Below, in pieces: positions 46,445-59,329 of a stretch of 64,000 nucleotides of DNA (position 1 is the first letter of the stretch; each line of letters starts with the position of its first letter). Origin of the DNA: Mytilus californianus. Taxonomy: Eukaryota > Mollusca > Bivalvia > Mytilida > Mytilidae. The stretch covers positions 110,829,088 through 110,893,087 of the forward strand of contig NW_026262734.1 of the NCBI RefSeq assembly GCF_021869535.1. Direction: 5' to 3'. Below the pieces are notes generated by a model. The model did not search any database. It was not told the DNA's origin and saw nothing but the letters and a program-made list of their open reading frames with translations. The position numbers and the translations under genes were made by a program.

Positions 46445-48046
46445 AAAACTAAAGGCTCTAAAGAGCCTTTGTCTCTCACCTGGGAAAATTTAGATATTTA
46501 AAAAAGGACACTCTCCAACATTGTAGACGAGAATATAATTAATAATAAAATCTCTGGGGTTTTTTTTATCTTATATTGCTGATCATTGAAATCTGTTTAG
46601 TTTTTCTCTATTTTATTTAGCTTTTGCTACAAACTCAAAAACGGGTAAAAAAAGATTCCTAATTTATGGGAAATAACTCCTATATGAGTAACAGTCTACT
46701 AATGATATCGGCAAAATTTGACTTGTTAGTAGGTTTTGACTTGCTTATCATTTTTGATGATCTAAGTTTCTGTCTATCTATCATAATGTTCATCATATAA
46801 GGCAAAATGCAAAACAAATGGTAAAAATTGTCATTTTAGTGCAATACCTCTAATAAGGATTCTTCGGACAATTTTCGACATTTGTTGCGATTGTAGATCT
46901 TCTCTTGCTGAACATTTTTGTTTGTTTAAATTTCTTTCTATCTATTATAGGTTAAAAGATATTAGGCAAAAACGCAAAAAAAAAATTAACAATTCGTCAT
47001 CAAAGGCTAATAACTCTAATGAGGATTCAAGTGACGATTTAAATCATAGACTTATTTGTAGAACCTGTCCTTCTGATCATTTTTGCAGTTTTAAGTTTCT
47101 CTCTATCTACATGTATCATAGTTTTCAAGATAATAAGGCAAAAATGAGGAAAAGTGGTACAAGTTGTCATTTAAGGCCAATAACTCCTACAGGAAATCGT
47201 CTGACAGTTTTTACATAAAATGGACAATTAGTAGAGCTCAACATTCTGAACAATTTTACCCTTTTCAGATTTCCCCTATGTATAACTGTTATCCGAATAA
47301 CAGACAAAACTTGCATTTTACCCCACATGTTCTATTTTTTTTAAACATGTTGGCCATCTTTGTTGGCAAGCGGAGTCATCGCACTCATTTTTTTAAACTA
47401 AATCCCCTTATGATGATTGCGGCCAAGTTTGGTTCAATTTGGCCCAGTAGTTTCAGAGGAGAAGATTTGCGTAAATGATTACAAACATTTACGAAAAATT
47501 GTTAAAATTGACTTCAAAGAGCAATTACTCCTTAAGAGGTCAATTTTACTATTTTAGTCAATCAACTTTTTTGTAGATCTTACTTTGCTGAACATTATTA
47601 TTGCTGTTTACAGTTTATCTCTATCTATAATGATATTCAAGATAATAACCAAAAACTACAAAATTTTCTTAAAGTTACCAATTCAGGGGCAGCAAACCAA
47701 CAACTGGTTGTCTGATTCGTCTGAAAATTTCAGGGCAAATAGATATTAATATGATGCACATTTTTACATATTGTCAAGATAAAAGCCAAACACTGCATTT
47801 TACCCCTATGTTCTATTTTAAGCCATGTCGGCCATGTTGGTCATGTTGGTTTGTAGGTGGGGTCCTTAGATACATTTTTTTAACTAGATACCTTATTGAT
47901 GATTGTGGCCAGGTTTGGCTGAATTTGTCTATGTAGTTTTTTATAACTTTTTTATAACAGTTAACGGACGACGGCGGACGACTACGACGGACGCCAAGTG
48001 ATGAGAAAAACTCACTTTTCCTAAAAGGGACAATGAGCTAAAAAGG
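46445..48046 (+). repeat. Long dispersed repeat, ~1.6 kb, + orientation
   Basis: It opens with a palindrome AAAGGCTCTAAAGAGCCTTT and 'gtctctcacctggg', and ends with 'ggacgacggcggacgac' and 'aagtgatgagaaaaactcac'. The inside repeats ~450-bp blocks with 'gatcttactttgctgaac', 'tctctatcta' and 'ctgcattttacccctatgtt'. A minus-strand relative lies at 51.83-52.86 kb. The open frames (46,922-47,936) are repeat shadows. Class unknown. Confidence 0.7.
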
Positions 48047-48055
48047 AGCAAATAT

Positions 48056-49100
48056 TTTCCAATTTGTTGGAGATTATATAACGGCATTAACATTCTGTCC
48101 TTTTGGTTCATAAGGCTGAATATATATACACAAATCGAGAGTTCTATAAGTCTATGGTTTCTAATATTTATGTCAAGAACAATAAAAAGTGACTATATTT
48201 CGTTTTTTATAAATTTATAAATATTTTAGCTTGTACTGGCCTGATAATTGAGTACTTTTTATACCATAGGATGGATTGTTATACATAAAAGTTAAGCAAT
48301 TTAAGTTTAAAATTGCAAATTTTATTGTTGCATAAAAAAGGTGTCTTTACTTTCCATTGTTTTAGAATATTATACAAAGGCATTGAAATTATGTTCTGCT
48401 GGTCCCAAAGAATGAATAGTATTTTTCACAATTTGAGAGATCTATAAGTCTATGGTTATTAATATATATGTCGATAACAATAACATGTGACGATATTTCT
48501 TTTTGTTGTTAATATTCTTGAACTGGCCTTATAATTGAGTACTTTTCTACCTAATGGATTGTAAGAAATCAAAAAGAAGAAATTTAAGTTTTAAATTAAA
48601 AATTAGTTGTCGCATCAAAAAAAAGGTTTTAATATTATACAACGGCATTGAAATTCTGTTTTTTTTTTGTCACTAAGGATGAATTGTTTTACACTAATTT
48701 AGAGTTCTATAAGTCTACGGTTAAAATATCTATGTCGATAACAATAAAAAGTGACAATACTTATTTTATATTATTAATATTCTTGTACTGGCCTATTAAT
48801 TGAGTACTTTTCTACCTCATAATAATTTGTTAAGAAATTAAAGTTCAAAATTGCAAATTTTGTTGTCGCATCAGTATTCGGTGTCAGTATTTTATCTTTT
48901 GTAAAGATATCATCTTACAACCTTAAAATTCTGTTCTTTTTGTACATAATGAGGGACATTTTAACACAAAATCTATAGTATTTTTTATGTATATGTATAT
49001 ACAAAATGGCAATATTTCTTTTTGTATAATCAAAGCCTGTACCATAGTACTGGCGGGATAAATTCGCTGTTCATACCTTCGGATGGATTGTTAAACATAA
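48056..49100 (+). repeat. Four degenerate tandem units of ~280 bp
   Basis: Units start near 48,060, 48,365, 48,630 and 48,908. Each has 'ggcattgaaattctgtt' or a variant, then 'gagttctataagtctatgg', 'atgtcgataacaataa', 'gtgac(g/t)atatttc' and 'actggcct' followed by 'attgagtac'. Divergence between units is high, so the array is old. It is non-coding. Confidence 0.75.
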
Positions 49101-49321
49101 GAGGGAAGGAATTATATCGACGATTTGTTTTATAAAAACTAATTCCTTATGTATGCAGGGATGAACAGGTTTTAAGAAATTGTCTATATAAATGTCGATC
49201 ATCTAAATTATTTTTAAATTCAGTTAACCATGAACTACGGTACATTTTTTGAAATTAGCGTATTGTCTGAAAACAAAGTTTCATAGATCATTTTATGTCG
49301 TCTGTTTTATTTCAAGTCTAA

Positions 49322-49995
49322 ATAAAATTGAGAATGAAATGGGGAATGCGCCAAAGAGACAACAACTGGACCAAAGAGCAGAAAACAGCCGAAGGGTCTT
49401 CAACACAGCAAGCAAATCCTGCAACTGGATGAATGCTTCAGATGGCCCTAAAGAAAATGTGTACTAGTTCTGTAAATATAACGTCACATTAAACACCAAA
49501 AAATATATTAAATGACCTAAAATTAAAAAAAAACATACAAGACCAACAAAAGCCAGAAGCTCCTGGCTTGGGACAGACGCAAAAATTGCGGCGGGGTTAA
49601 ACATATTTTGTGAGATCTCAACCCTCTACCTATAGCTCTAGCCAATGTAGAATAAACAAACACACAACAATACGCACAGTAAAGCTCAGTTCAAAAGAAG
49701 TCAGGGTCAGTGTCAGACTAGGTAACAAAAGAAATTAAGCAAAATGACAATGAAGGACTACTAGCAGTTTCTGACATGCCAGCTCCAGACCTCAATTAAA
49801 CTGATTAAAGATTATGTCTTCATCATATGAAAATCTAGCTCAATTCCTCCTGTAATTGGTTTAGAACCATACCATAATAAAAGGTATGAGACAAACATAA
49901 CCCTTATCATGCCAACAGCTGCCTTTAGAATAAATGTGTTTATTTCCGAGCAAGGACTTCTGAATAAGTCTGTTTGAAGGTTTGAGGTGAATATA
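49322..49995 (-). mobile_element. PLE-like 3' end, 5'-truncated
   Basis: This is the reverse complement of the PLE-like tail, 3' UTR and last coding codons, with small deletions. It starts at the fixed terminus 'ataaaattgagaatg' and ends at 'gaggtgaata', close to the truncation point of the copy at 8,826. Confidence 0.8.
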
Positions 49996-51825
49996 GATAT
50001 ATTGTCAAAAAAACATTTTGACGTTTAGCAGTAACTTGAAAACTGCTTATTAACATGCAATGTTACTTATAATGACATTAAAAAGAACTGCTATTATATT
50101 TTAAAAGTATCGCATCCATTTATAATTTAAAGCATTTGTTTATTTATGTACAGAAGAAAAACCTAGCACTTCAAACTTTAGTTTAAACATATTTATTTAT
50201 AGTGGATTGGGGAACAAGTTATTGCAACTTATATTAATCGATTTCCACTTTGCGGGTGCGAGTGCTGCCTTGTAGCGGCATTAGCCTGATCTTCTTCGAA
50301 ATCTACAAGGGTGTATTTTACGTGCAAGAGATATGGCTCTCTCTTAACACGGGTCAGCCATTTATCGTCCCCACACGAAGTATGCATGGTCAATAAAATG
50401 TATATTTACACGGTTCTACCATATGAAAAACCCTTTTTCTAATTGATTGAAATCGACTCAATCAAGAACCAATCCCGGAAATGAATTACTGTGAAATCAC
50501 TGAGCTGGAAGCAGTTCTAGCGTGTATTTGATATGAAAACCAAAAAAATCATAGATCTGATAGAGACTATATTCATTTAGTATCTTGTCTAATGCAATAG
50601 CATATACAAAAGTGTTCCTACTCGACTTTTTACACTATAAGTTCTCATTTTAAACTTACAGATAATTGAAAAAAAATGCTTCCAACTTTGTTGCAGTACA
50701 CATATGCCAGAAATGATAAATATATATCTTTTTAAGAAAAGGATACAACAGAGGAATATATCAAAAGGATAGTAATACTCATAATTCGAAAACCAACTAA
50801 CAATGCAAAAGCAACAAAAATACAATCAAAATGATATGCAACAGTCTACAAAACATAAGAAGAGTAAAGTTTTGCCGACTTGTTTCTTTATACAATTTCA
50901 TACATGAGCTTCCCAGTAAGAATGAATAAGATGTCAGCATCATTCTTAAAGTTGTGTATTTAACATGATGTCTTATCCCTTAATTTCGCCCAGGTTTTGA
51001 CAGTGTAGAACCCATTCTCTCATTGAATTAAAAAGGGTAACCACAGTTACAGTTAAGTCTGATTATATCTTGAGAACATCGAGACATTTACAAGTATCAT
51101 GAAAATGGTAGGTTGGGAAGTCAACTTAATGATAAAAAAGTCATCTACTCATCTTAGACTTCTTCTTTTTATTTCACAACATTCCAGCTGTACTTGCATA
51201 GTTGAGATGGCACCATCTTACCTGATTATCACTGGGTTTTTGTTAGGATTCGTGTTGCTTTAAATTAAATTTTCTGTGCATTCATTTGTTTCATTTTGAT
51301 CTTGGTATTGTCTGATTTCTTATACTTTCTATAGGTCCCTTAGTATTGTTTGCCTCTTTGTACAGTAAATAAAGTCATCATAAGAAGAAAAACAAACATA
51401 TTTGCATATTACCTTAGGATGATATCATATCCGAAAAGATGCAAATGACTAAAAAAAACATTTACGAACAAAAAAATGAAATGAAATCGTTATGAGACAT
51501 TGGGAAATATGTTTTAATATGTATACATATCGTGCAAAACCAATTCACAATTACATTTATTTGATGTCTGTGATTTAGTATAATAATAACAAGGCTTTGA
51601 TTACCCAGTCTTTTGTAGTAAAATAACCACATGGTATATATGTTGTTGTCGTTTGAAAATATACTAAAACAGTATGCTTTTGTATTCAGCTCATATTCTT
51701 AGTCCATATCTAAGGTTAAGAATTTAACGGTTTCTTTGTTGCATTTCTTTTTCTTTATGATGGACATTAAAATTAAAAAAGATAATAATATCAATTAAAA
51801 GATCATACAAAAATTCAGTAATTGT
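49996..51825. other. No gene recognised
   Basis: AT-rich. A less AT-rich patch at 50,240-50,370 ('gggtgcgagtgctgccttgt', then 'gatatggctctctcttaaca') looks like part of an old repeat. 51,185-51,310 resembles 59,980-60,080 ('tcgtgttgctt', then 'attttct'). No frame is supported. Confidence 0.4.
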
Positions 51826-51829
51826 ATTT

Positions 51830-52860
51830 CTCTCAATTTTAGCACATCTGGCTCGTCGTCGTCCATTAACTTTTACAAAAATCTTCTCCTCTGAAACTGC
51901 AAGGCCAAATTTAACCAAACTTTGCCACAATCACTACTAGGGTATCTAATTTAAAAAATGTGTCCGATGACCCCGCCTGCCAACCAACATGGCCGACATG
52001 GCTAAAAAAAAGGGCATAGAGGTAAAATGCAGTTTTTGGCTTATATCTCTGAAACTCCAGCATTTAGAGCTAATCTGACACGAGGTAAAAATGTTCATCA
52101 GGTTATGATCTATCCACCCTCAAAATTTCAGACGAACCGAATAACCCATTGTTGGGTTGCTGCCCCTGAATTAGTAATTTTAAGGAAATTATGCAGTTTT
52201 GGGTTATTATCTTGAATATTATGCAGATAGAGATAAACTGTAAACAGCAATAATGTTCAGCAAAGTAAGATCTACAAATAGGTCAACATGACAAAAATTG
52301 TCAGTCGACCCATTTAGGAGTTATTGCCCTTTATAGTAAATTTTAAACCATTTTTAGAATTTTTGTTATCATTTACAAAAATCTTCTACTCTGGAACTAC
52401 TGAGACAAATTTAATTAGATTTCGCCGCAATCATCATTATAGTATCTAGTTTAAAAGATGTGTCCGATAACTCCGCCTTCCAACAAACATGGCCGACATG
52501 GCTAAAAATAGAACATAGGTGTAAAATGCAGTTTTTGGTTTATATCTCTGAAACTAAAGCATTAAGAACTATCTGACAGGCGGCAAAAATGTTCATTAAA
52601 TTTACATTTATCTGCCCTGAAATTTTCAGACGAATCCAACAACCCGTTGTTGGGTTGCTACACCTGAGTTAGTAATTTTACGGAAATTTTGCAGTTTTTG
52701 GTTATTATCTTAGATATCATTATAGTATCTAATAATATCTAATAATCTATAGTATCTAATACTATTAGTCATGATTTTAACCCTATTTTACATGATTTCC
52801 AAAGCATCAGTATATACAGGTGAGCGACACAGGCTCTTGACAGCCTCTAGTTTGTTTGTT
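51830..52860 (-). repeat. Long dispersed repeat, - orientation
   Basis: This is an inverted relative of 46,445-48,046. On the + strand it reads 'acatggccgacatggctaaa', 'taaaatgcagtttttgg' and 'agagataaactgtaaacag' twice each in two tandem blocks, and ends in 'ggtgagcgacacaggctctt'. The frames across it are shadows. Confidence 0.7.
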
Positions 52861-53096
52861 TGTTTGACTCTATAAGACCGGTTCAAGCAACACCTGGAAT
52901 GCTTATACTAAATAAGCGTTATGAATGAATGAATTCTAATGCACTAAACATGGAAATCTACAAGGCCGATGAAGAACAAAATGTTGTTTATTATATATTC
53001 ATCAACAGAATACGTAATTTGTATATAATCCTGAGCAGGTAATGGTGTATACTTGATCATGTTGTTATTGATATATTGTCATATTTCCATATACAG

Positions 53097-53167
53097 GTTA
53101 GCAGAAAACCATATGCTAACAACATTAGTAATAGATCAATTTAATAACGCTGACGATGAATACAATG
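53097..53167 (+). other. Possible short exon
   Basis: 71 bp bounded by 'ccatatacag' and 'AATG|GTAAGTG', with an open frame (AENHMLTTLVIDQFNNADDE). Splice sites are good, but there is no homology, neighbour exon or conserved motif. A degenerate GTTGTCTCATTGG retroposon follows at 53,370-53,470. Confidence 0.25.
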
Positions 53168-53469
53168 GTAAGTGTCATATAGGAAATCACCATAGTTTTA
53201 ACATCACATTTTTAATTCCCAAGCCAGGAGACTATAGTTCTATGATTGTCGTTGTTTCAAGTCTGTCGTACTTGTTTTTCATAATTGTTTAATTGTTTTG
53301 TTGTTTTCTGAATTGAGTTGTTTCATATTTTTCATACTTTGGCGTTTTATAACCGACATGTCTTTTTCTCATTGTTGAAGGTCGTATGGTTGCCTATAAT
53401 TGTTTACATCTACTTAATTTGAACTTTGGTGTATAGTTGTCTCATTGGTTATTATACAAGATCTCTATA

Positions 53470-55000
53470 TTGTTATATAAACTTGTGAAATCGCATGAAG
53501 TTCAGCGGTTCCTGCTTTACATTTTGCACCCGTCGTGTTGCTCATGCATACAGGAAGTATCAATATGCGACACTTTTATTCAATAATGGTCTCCCTTATT
53601 ATGATGGCGTCCGTCACACTTCGAATGGCATGACTTCCACGTTATCACCCTTGCTTTCCAAGCTTTCAATTAAGCAGCATCCGTCTTTTAAAGAAATCAA
53701 GATAGAAAACGAAATCCATGGAATGTTGTATCAATTTGGAGACATCTTCTTTTATCGTTAGCACTGTTTGAATGTCGTTATTAAGAAATAGAAAATTCAC
53801 GATGGGAAAATTGACACTGCTTCTTTTGTCGTACGATTTGGTTGTCAATCGACCCTCATTGTTAGTTTCTGTACGTAATTCAAGAAACTTGAATGTTTGT
53901 GTGGTATTCTAAAGTTCAAGTTTATTTTGATAGATGCAGTCAACATAATCATCAAACTTTGGATTATTCAATTGGAAGGAAAGTGTTTTGGGGCGTTATC
54001 AATATGTCTGAATATCATTGGCATTGACGTCCTAGTGACTTGTCCAATTTTTTCTTACTTACTAATGCTTGAATCAAAAACAGTTAAAAAGGCCAAATAA
54101 AATACGACGTTGAAGAGCATTGAAGACCCAAAATTCCGAAACGTTTTGCCAAATACAGCTCAGGTAATCTATTTCGGAGGTAAATAGGAAAAAAGAAAAG
54201 TAATCATCATACGTTAAATATCAGTTGAACATGTCATTTACTATACAATGAGGTTAATGCAATTTCACTGACTTTCCATCTTAAGAAGTAAACTCTGCAT
54301 GGCTCGTTGTATTTTCATCATTGACGTAACCTAATATGAGCATGTATAAATAATTATACTGTAGAAATCAACATATAACGTAAAAGTAAAGATATTGATT
54401 TAAAACATTTAAGTATTTTTCTATTGTTGGTTTTTTTTCCAAAAACCAAAACGATATACTAAAACTTTCAATAATTGGTCAATTCGTGAATGAAATATGT
54501 TTAAATATTTACGGTCTTTTAAATATCGATAGAAAAGCTTGAAATGAAAGGTGAGTAAGTCGAAGAACTGGTATACTGTACATAAGCTTTCTCTGATTGA
54601 AAATTCAATGTTGCTTAACATTTCAATTGGTTAAAACTCGTCCTTTTGAAACGGACATTTCCTGTCTAAATGGATATGTAAATAAAGGTAAAATAGCAGC
54701 AATTAAACAATAAAAGTCTGAATAAGCCATTACAATATTTCTTTTTAAAACTATCTTTATCTAGTATGATCAAAAATCATCGTACTTGTTTGTTGTTAAT
54801 CTTTAGGTTAACCAATCTGAAACTTTCTAAATATACTTTTAAGTTTTTATCAAATTAATACTTTCCATCGTTTTGTCATACTAACAAATATACAATTAAA
54901 AAACTGGGTCTTTTTATTCCATTGTTAGATTTAAGATACAATAAGAAACAGTCATGTAAAACGAAACAGTAACTATGTTCATAATTTGTTCTTGTTTTAG
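53470..55000. other. No gene recognised; one repeat fragment
   Basis: The frame at 53,495-53,761 has no supporting motif. 54,090-54,170 is a minus-strand piece of the hammerhead-type repeat family ('gttgaagagcattgaagacc', 'cgttttgccaaatacagc'). Confidence 0.45.
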
Positions 55001-55078
55001 GTAAAACACACAGATTGCAGTGTTTATATATTACCACAGTATTACTAATATTCATGACCAGTGTTGTTTCTCTCTACA
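55001..55078 (+). other. Possible exon encoding a hydrophobic segment
   Basis: 78 bp between 'cttgttttag' and 'CTACA|GTAAGTA'. The open frame gives LQCLYITTVLLIFMTSVVSL, a plausible membrane segment. Nothing links it to the exon at 12.8 kb or to any gene; a chance open frame is quite possible. Confidence 0.22.
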
Positions 55079-55109
55079 GTAAGTATAAAGTTACGATGTA
55101 TCAATAATG

Positions 55110-56040
55110 CAAAACTGTCGTCTTGTACAAAGCAAGTTTGATTGTTACATAATCACCCCGTATAACCCCGAAACAAATGAATCCGGACGTTAATGCGTTC
55201 GAAGCAATAATCAGGATAACATTTGGGATGACAACAATTTCGAAGGCTCTCTAGAACTTATTTGAGTATATATCAATATGTCAATGTGTATGTTAGATTA
55301 TTTATTCAATTATACAGTTGTTGCAAGTTTAATATAGTATATATAACATTTGATTAAACTGCTAGATGAAAAAAGCAAAGACATGGTGCAATTTCCTACG
55401 TTTTTTGTGGTAAACAATGCTGAATATCTTTTTGTACATAAATTTTTGCGTTTCAATACCTTAAGCAATAATAAATAACGATACGTTGAATTAGTACGTG
55501 CCTTCAAATGTTCCCAAGAACTCAGAATAAACGCAATATCATACTAAATAAGTTTTCTCTTACTGTACCGTTCGTATCACCAAATGTGTCGAGTTCGTTG
55601 CTCGTTTTTAAATAATCACTGTACAATTCGTTGACAAAAACCGTCACAAATCCCTTTCTTTTTAAGGTATTTGAGATGGCATCGGCGACCATTTTTTTTA
55701 ATTTTTTTGTAATTTTTTATCTGTAAACTTAGTCGAAGTAGTTGACATAAAATATCAGTCATCTAAAGCCAAAATTGCCATCTTTTAACTAGCGTACATC
55801 ATAATTTTTTCTATTGAAAATTAGGACTTTCAACGTTATTCCAGATGAAATAATCTGTTAAGAAATATATTACAGATGAAATAAAGTTTAAAAAAATATA
55901 GTACAGCCAATAAAACATCAATTAAGACTCTTGCTGTTCACAGTTTAAGGCTCTTTTAAATTCCGATGTTGTTCCAAGTTCGCCTAAACAAAAACAGCCA
56001 TAAGAGCTCGTTGACCTTCGTTTGCCGTATGCATTAGATG
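55110..56040. other. No gene recognised
   Basis: AT-rich sequence without domain, splice or repeat signals I can name. Confidence 0.4.
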
Positions 56041-56051
56041 GCATTCCATCT

Positions 56052-56052
<1 letters not shown>

Positions 56053-56085
<33 letters not shown>

Positions 56086-56400
56086 TAGATGTGGTATGAT
56101 GGCCAATGAGACAACTATCCCTAAAGTTTAAATGAAGTGGGTCTAAGCAATTTTTATATTCTAACGTACTGCATTCATCAATGAGAAAAACCTATACCGT
56201 ATACTAGTAGTCGCCTATCAATTGAGAAAACTAACGGTCTAATTTATAACTAATGAATTATTTGTTAACGAAAAACAAATGTGACAGATCTGTTTCACCA
56301 TTGTACTACAGGCTCCTGACGTTAGACAGGCACATAAATAATGCGGCGGGATTAAACATGTGAGCCCTCAACCCTCTCCCTAACCTGCAGGGGCACTGAT
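56053..56400 (-). mobile_element. GTTGTCTCATTGG retroposon with 32-nt poly(A) end
   Basis: On the minus strand the retroposon ends 'cataccacatctac' followed by A32 (T32 at 56,053-56,084 on +). Upstream it contains 'accgttagttttctc', and at its 5' part a PLE-like-tail-like piece ('aaccctctcccta', 'gtttaatcccgccgcatt') at 56,300-56,395. A pure 3' poly(A) supports copying from RNA. Confidence 0.72.
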
Positions 56401-56929
56401 GTAACAGCACAACATGATAAAAAAAAAATCTTTACAGTTGCAATTGGCTCAAATCAAAATATCGATATAAGGCACAAAAGCAATACACATAAAGTACAGA
56501 AATAAGAGTAGTTGTAGTAACTGATAGCTATTTCAAAGCCAATTACAACTAAAAGGTAAATTATGTTATTCAAACCTAAAGTATTAGTCAGTATATATAT
56601 CCAACGGATTTAGAGTGAAGACGTAATAAAAATGATGAACTTGTGCAATGCCAAATATAAGTAAACAGTATCGAGAGGATGTACGATCTCATGAGTTCTC
56701 ATAAGTGTGTACATATGGTAATAATATTTGTTGATGTTTTGATTTTTCAAAAACAAAATCATTGGCTATTTAAACAACATCACCGTAAAAAATAAGATAT
56801 GCTATCTCGTTTTAAATAAGAATTCAACAGGTACAGCAAAACTTTTTAGCCAAATCTTTTTGGCTATGAAAGAATTTGGTAAAGTCTATTCTCATCACGT
56901 GTTTCACACCACTGTCTTAGTTTAGGCAG

Positions 56930-57250
56930 GTGATGGACTTGCAAACATGTTTCAAATTAACCCAAACGCATTATGTACCGGTGACCCCAAAACGTGACTG
57001 GGGAATAAAGATATGGTCTCTTTGGTCTTTTTCCGACCGGCAGTAAGACACTTGCCGATGTGGGGAACCTGATTAGCTGTGTGGGATGTACAAGTACGCA
57101 GCCATGTCCAGTCATAATGGGAATATTAGATCCAATGCCTCGTGGAGAGAAAGCACCACGCTCTCATAACTTTACGAACCCTAGAAAAAAACTCTCTGAG
57201 GGGTACATAAATGGCCTGTTGCAAGGCAACATTTTTGTCCTTACCTAATA
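56930..57250 (+). repeat. Coding-like segment A, degenerate
   Basis: It contains 'tatggtctctttggtctttt' and 'ccgaccggcag', and a frame MGNLISCVGCTSTQPCPVIM. The part before 57,060 is homologous to 57,535-57,630 with an interrupted frame, and the two frames share spaced Cys and a downstream Pro-Ile. It is probably a decayed paralogue of segment B. Confidence 0.45.
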
Positions 57251-57524
57251 TACTTCATTTTATCCAGTGGCAGTCCAAACTTCCACGACGTAATTCCGGA
57301 CGGCCTCCTTCCAGGACCTACCTGTAGTATGTGTTGGAACTTTGTGCTCATCCTGAACTTGCAAGTGAACGTTAACCAACCAACAATCAGCCAGTACGTA
57401 CGAGTGTCATTAACAAATGGGGGTCCAGAAAATTTTCAGTACTAACTTTGAAATGTTTCATTTTTTTATTGACAACTATAAAGACATTAAAGAGGCAACA
57501 AAGCAAATGTGTAAGGTTAGGTAG

Positions 57525-57867
57525 ATGATTGATGCTTTGCCCAACCACATTATTTACCGATGACGCCACGGTAACTGTGGAATATAAATATGGTCCCTTT
57601 GGTCTTCTTCTTCCGACCGGCAGGAAATCCGTCGCTGAAATTGGGTGTCCGTTTGGCTGTGATAAGTGTCTTAATAAGCAGCAACGTCCGTTCAGATTTG
57701 TGACGTTCACTCCGATTACTCGCCATGAGCATGATGAGAGTATCATGCCCTATGCACTTGAAGAACCATTGCAACAAATCTTTGAGGAGCCTATAGGTGG
57801 CATTTTGAAGGACCAGTCAATCTCCCCACCACCACCACCATCTCATCCCGATCAACCTTTATCATAG
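57525..57867 (+). CDS. Coding-like segment B, unknown product (possible exon or ORF)
   Basis: An open frame of about 112 codons: TVTVEYKYGPFGLLLPTGRK, then IGCPFGCDKCLNKQQ with three spaced cysteines, FVTFTPITRHEHDESIMPY, and a proline-rich end (SPPPPPSHP) before the stop. Its base composition is less AT-rich than the flanks. It has a degenerate relative 580 bp upstream. I do not recognise the family. It could be the last exon of a host gene or a coding part of a repeat. Confidence 0.35.
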
Positions 57868-58479
57868 GACCTTCATCTTGTATATTTTTGGTGATTAATA
57901 ATGTACATACATAACATATTTACCATTGGACGCTAGGAAAACAATAAATCAATCATGTTGCACGTGCATCATTCAATCAATTTATCATTTCTATTTTTTA
58001 AGTTAAAATAAAACATGCAGGAATCTGGGCTGCATATTTTAACGATAATATTCTTATCGTGCTGACAATTTTAAAATGGCAAATGTTTAGAAAATCACAA
58101 ACTTTTTGTGTTTCTATATGCTTGTAGTTACTAACTTTGGTAACATTGAATTTTGTATCTCACTAGAAATACTACCACACTTTATTTTCGAATGATAGTT
58201 AACTCGGACAAAACAAGTCCGGCTATCAAAAATAAAAAAACACTGAGTTTGTCGGGGTTCTAGATGTCCATCTCATAGAGAACAAAATCCATAACGATTC
58301 TAGGTCCAATAAGAGACGTTGGTTCTTCAGATTGGTGCTTTTTGTGGTTTTTCATGAAGTCAAGAGTGTAAAACGCATAAGTCAAAATTTTAATGAAATT
58401 CATATGGGTGGGTAAAGACTTTAAGATGCTTATAATAACCAGAATGACAAATCAGTTTGATGTTGGCATAACCTTTATA

Positions 58480-58770
58480 CCTTAAAGATAAAAAACAAGA
58501 ATGTGTCTATGGTACACGGATGCCCCACTCGCACTATCAATTTCTATGTTCAGTGGACTGTGAAATTGGGGTCAAAACTCTAATTTGAAGAAAGATCATA
58601 TCATAGGGAACATATGTACTAAGTTTCAAGTTGATTGGACTTCAACTTCATCAAAAACTACCTTGACCAAAAACTTTAACCAAAAACTTTAACCTGAAGC
58701 AGGACAGACGGACGGACGAACGGACGCACAGACCGAAAAATATAATGCCCATAATTGGGCATAAAAACCT
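58480..58770 (+). repeat. Dispersed repeat (ACGGACGG family)
   Basis: It has 'tgtactaagtttcaagttga', then a duplicated 'ccaaaaactttaacc', then 'gacagacggacggacgaacg' and the terminal 'taatgcccataattgggcat'. This arrangement is widespread in mollusc genomes. It is non-coding. 57,900-58,470 before it shows nothing. Confidence 0.6.
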
Positions 58771-58997
58771 AATTGAAGAAAGCAAACCAGTTGATATTGA
58801 GAATCATCTCTTCACATTTACATCTCCACATTAAAGAAACTGTATTACTTATTAACGATGGTTTTAAGTTACATATTCATTGTATAAACATATTCTTTAC
58901 CCTTAAGGTACCTCTGTTGTATTTCATGACCCCCTTGGATACGCCTCTGAGATTCAGGCCAAGAGCCTATAATCAATTGATTGTTTTTGATTGCTGT

Positions 58998-59215
58998 CCA
59001 TATCAAAAAGAAGATGTGGTATGATTGCCAATGAGACAACTCTTCACAACAGACTAAACGACACAGAAATGAACAACTATAGGTCACCGTACGGCCTTCA
59101 ACAATGAGCAAAGCCCATGCCGCATAGTTAGCTATTAAAGGCCCGAAAAGAAAAATGTAAAACAATTCAAACGAGAAAACTAACGGCCGATTTCCAATCT
59201 GATAGCATTTTTTAA
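58998..59215 (-). mobile_element. GTTGTCTCATTGG retroposon copy
   Basis: A minus-strand copy with 'tgccaatgagacaactcttc' and 'gtcaccgtacggccttcaac', closest to the insert at 1,397-1,527. It faces the + copy at 59,505-59,632. Confidence 0.65.
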
Positions 59216-59329
59216 AACGTTTACCATACGACATTCAATGTACTGTTACACCACTGTCCCATGTTAAGGGGAGGGTTGGGTGCCTGCTAACATGTTTAGC
59301 CCTACCACATTCTGTATGTGTATGTACGT

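Noticed and set aside
46922..47936. Series of 60-100 aa frames
   Set aside because: They lie in a dispersed repeat also found inverted at 51.8-52.9 kb, with no shared reading frame.
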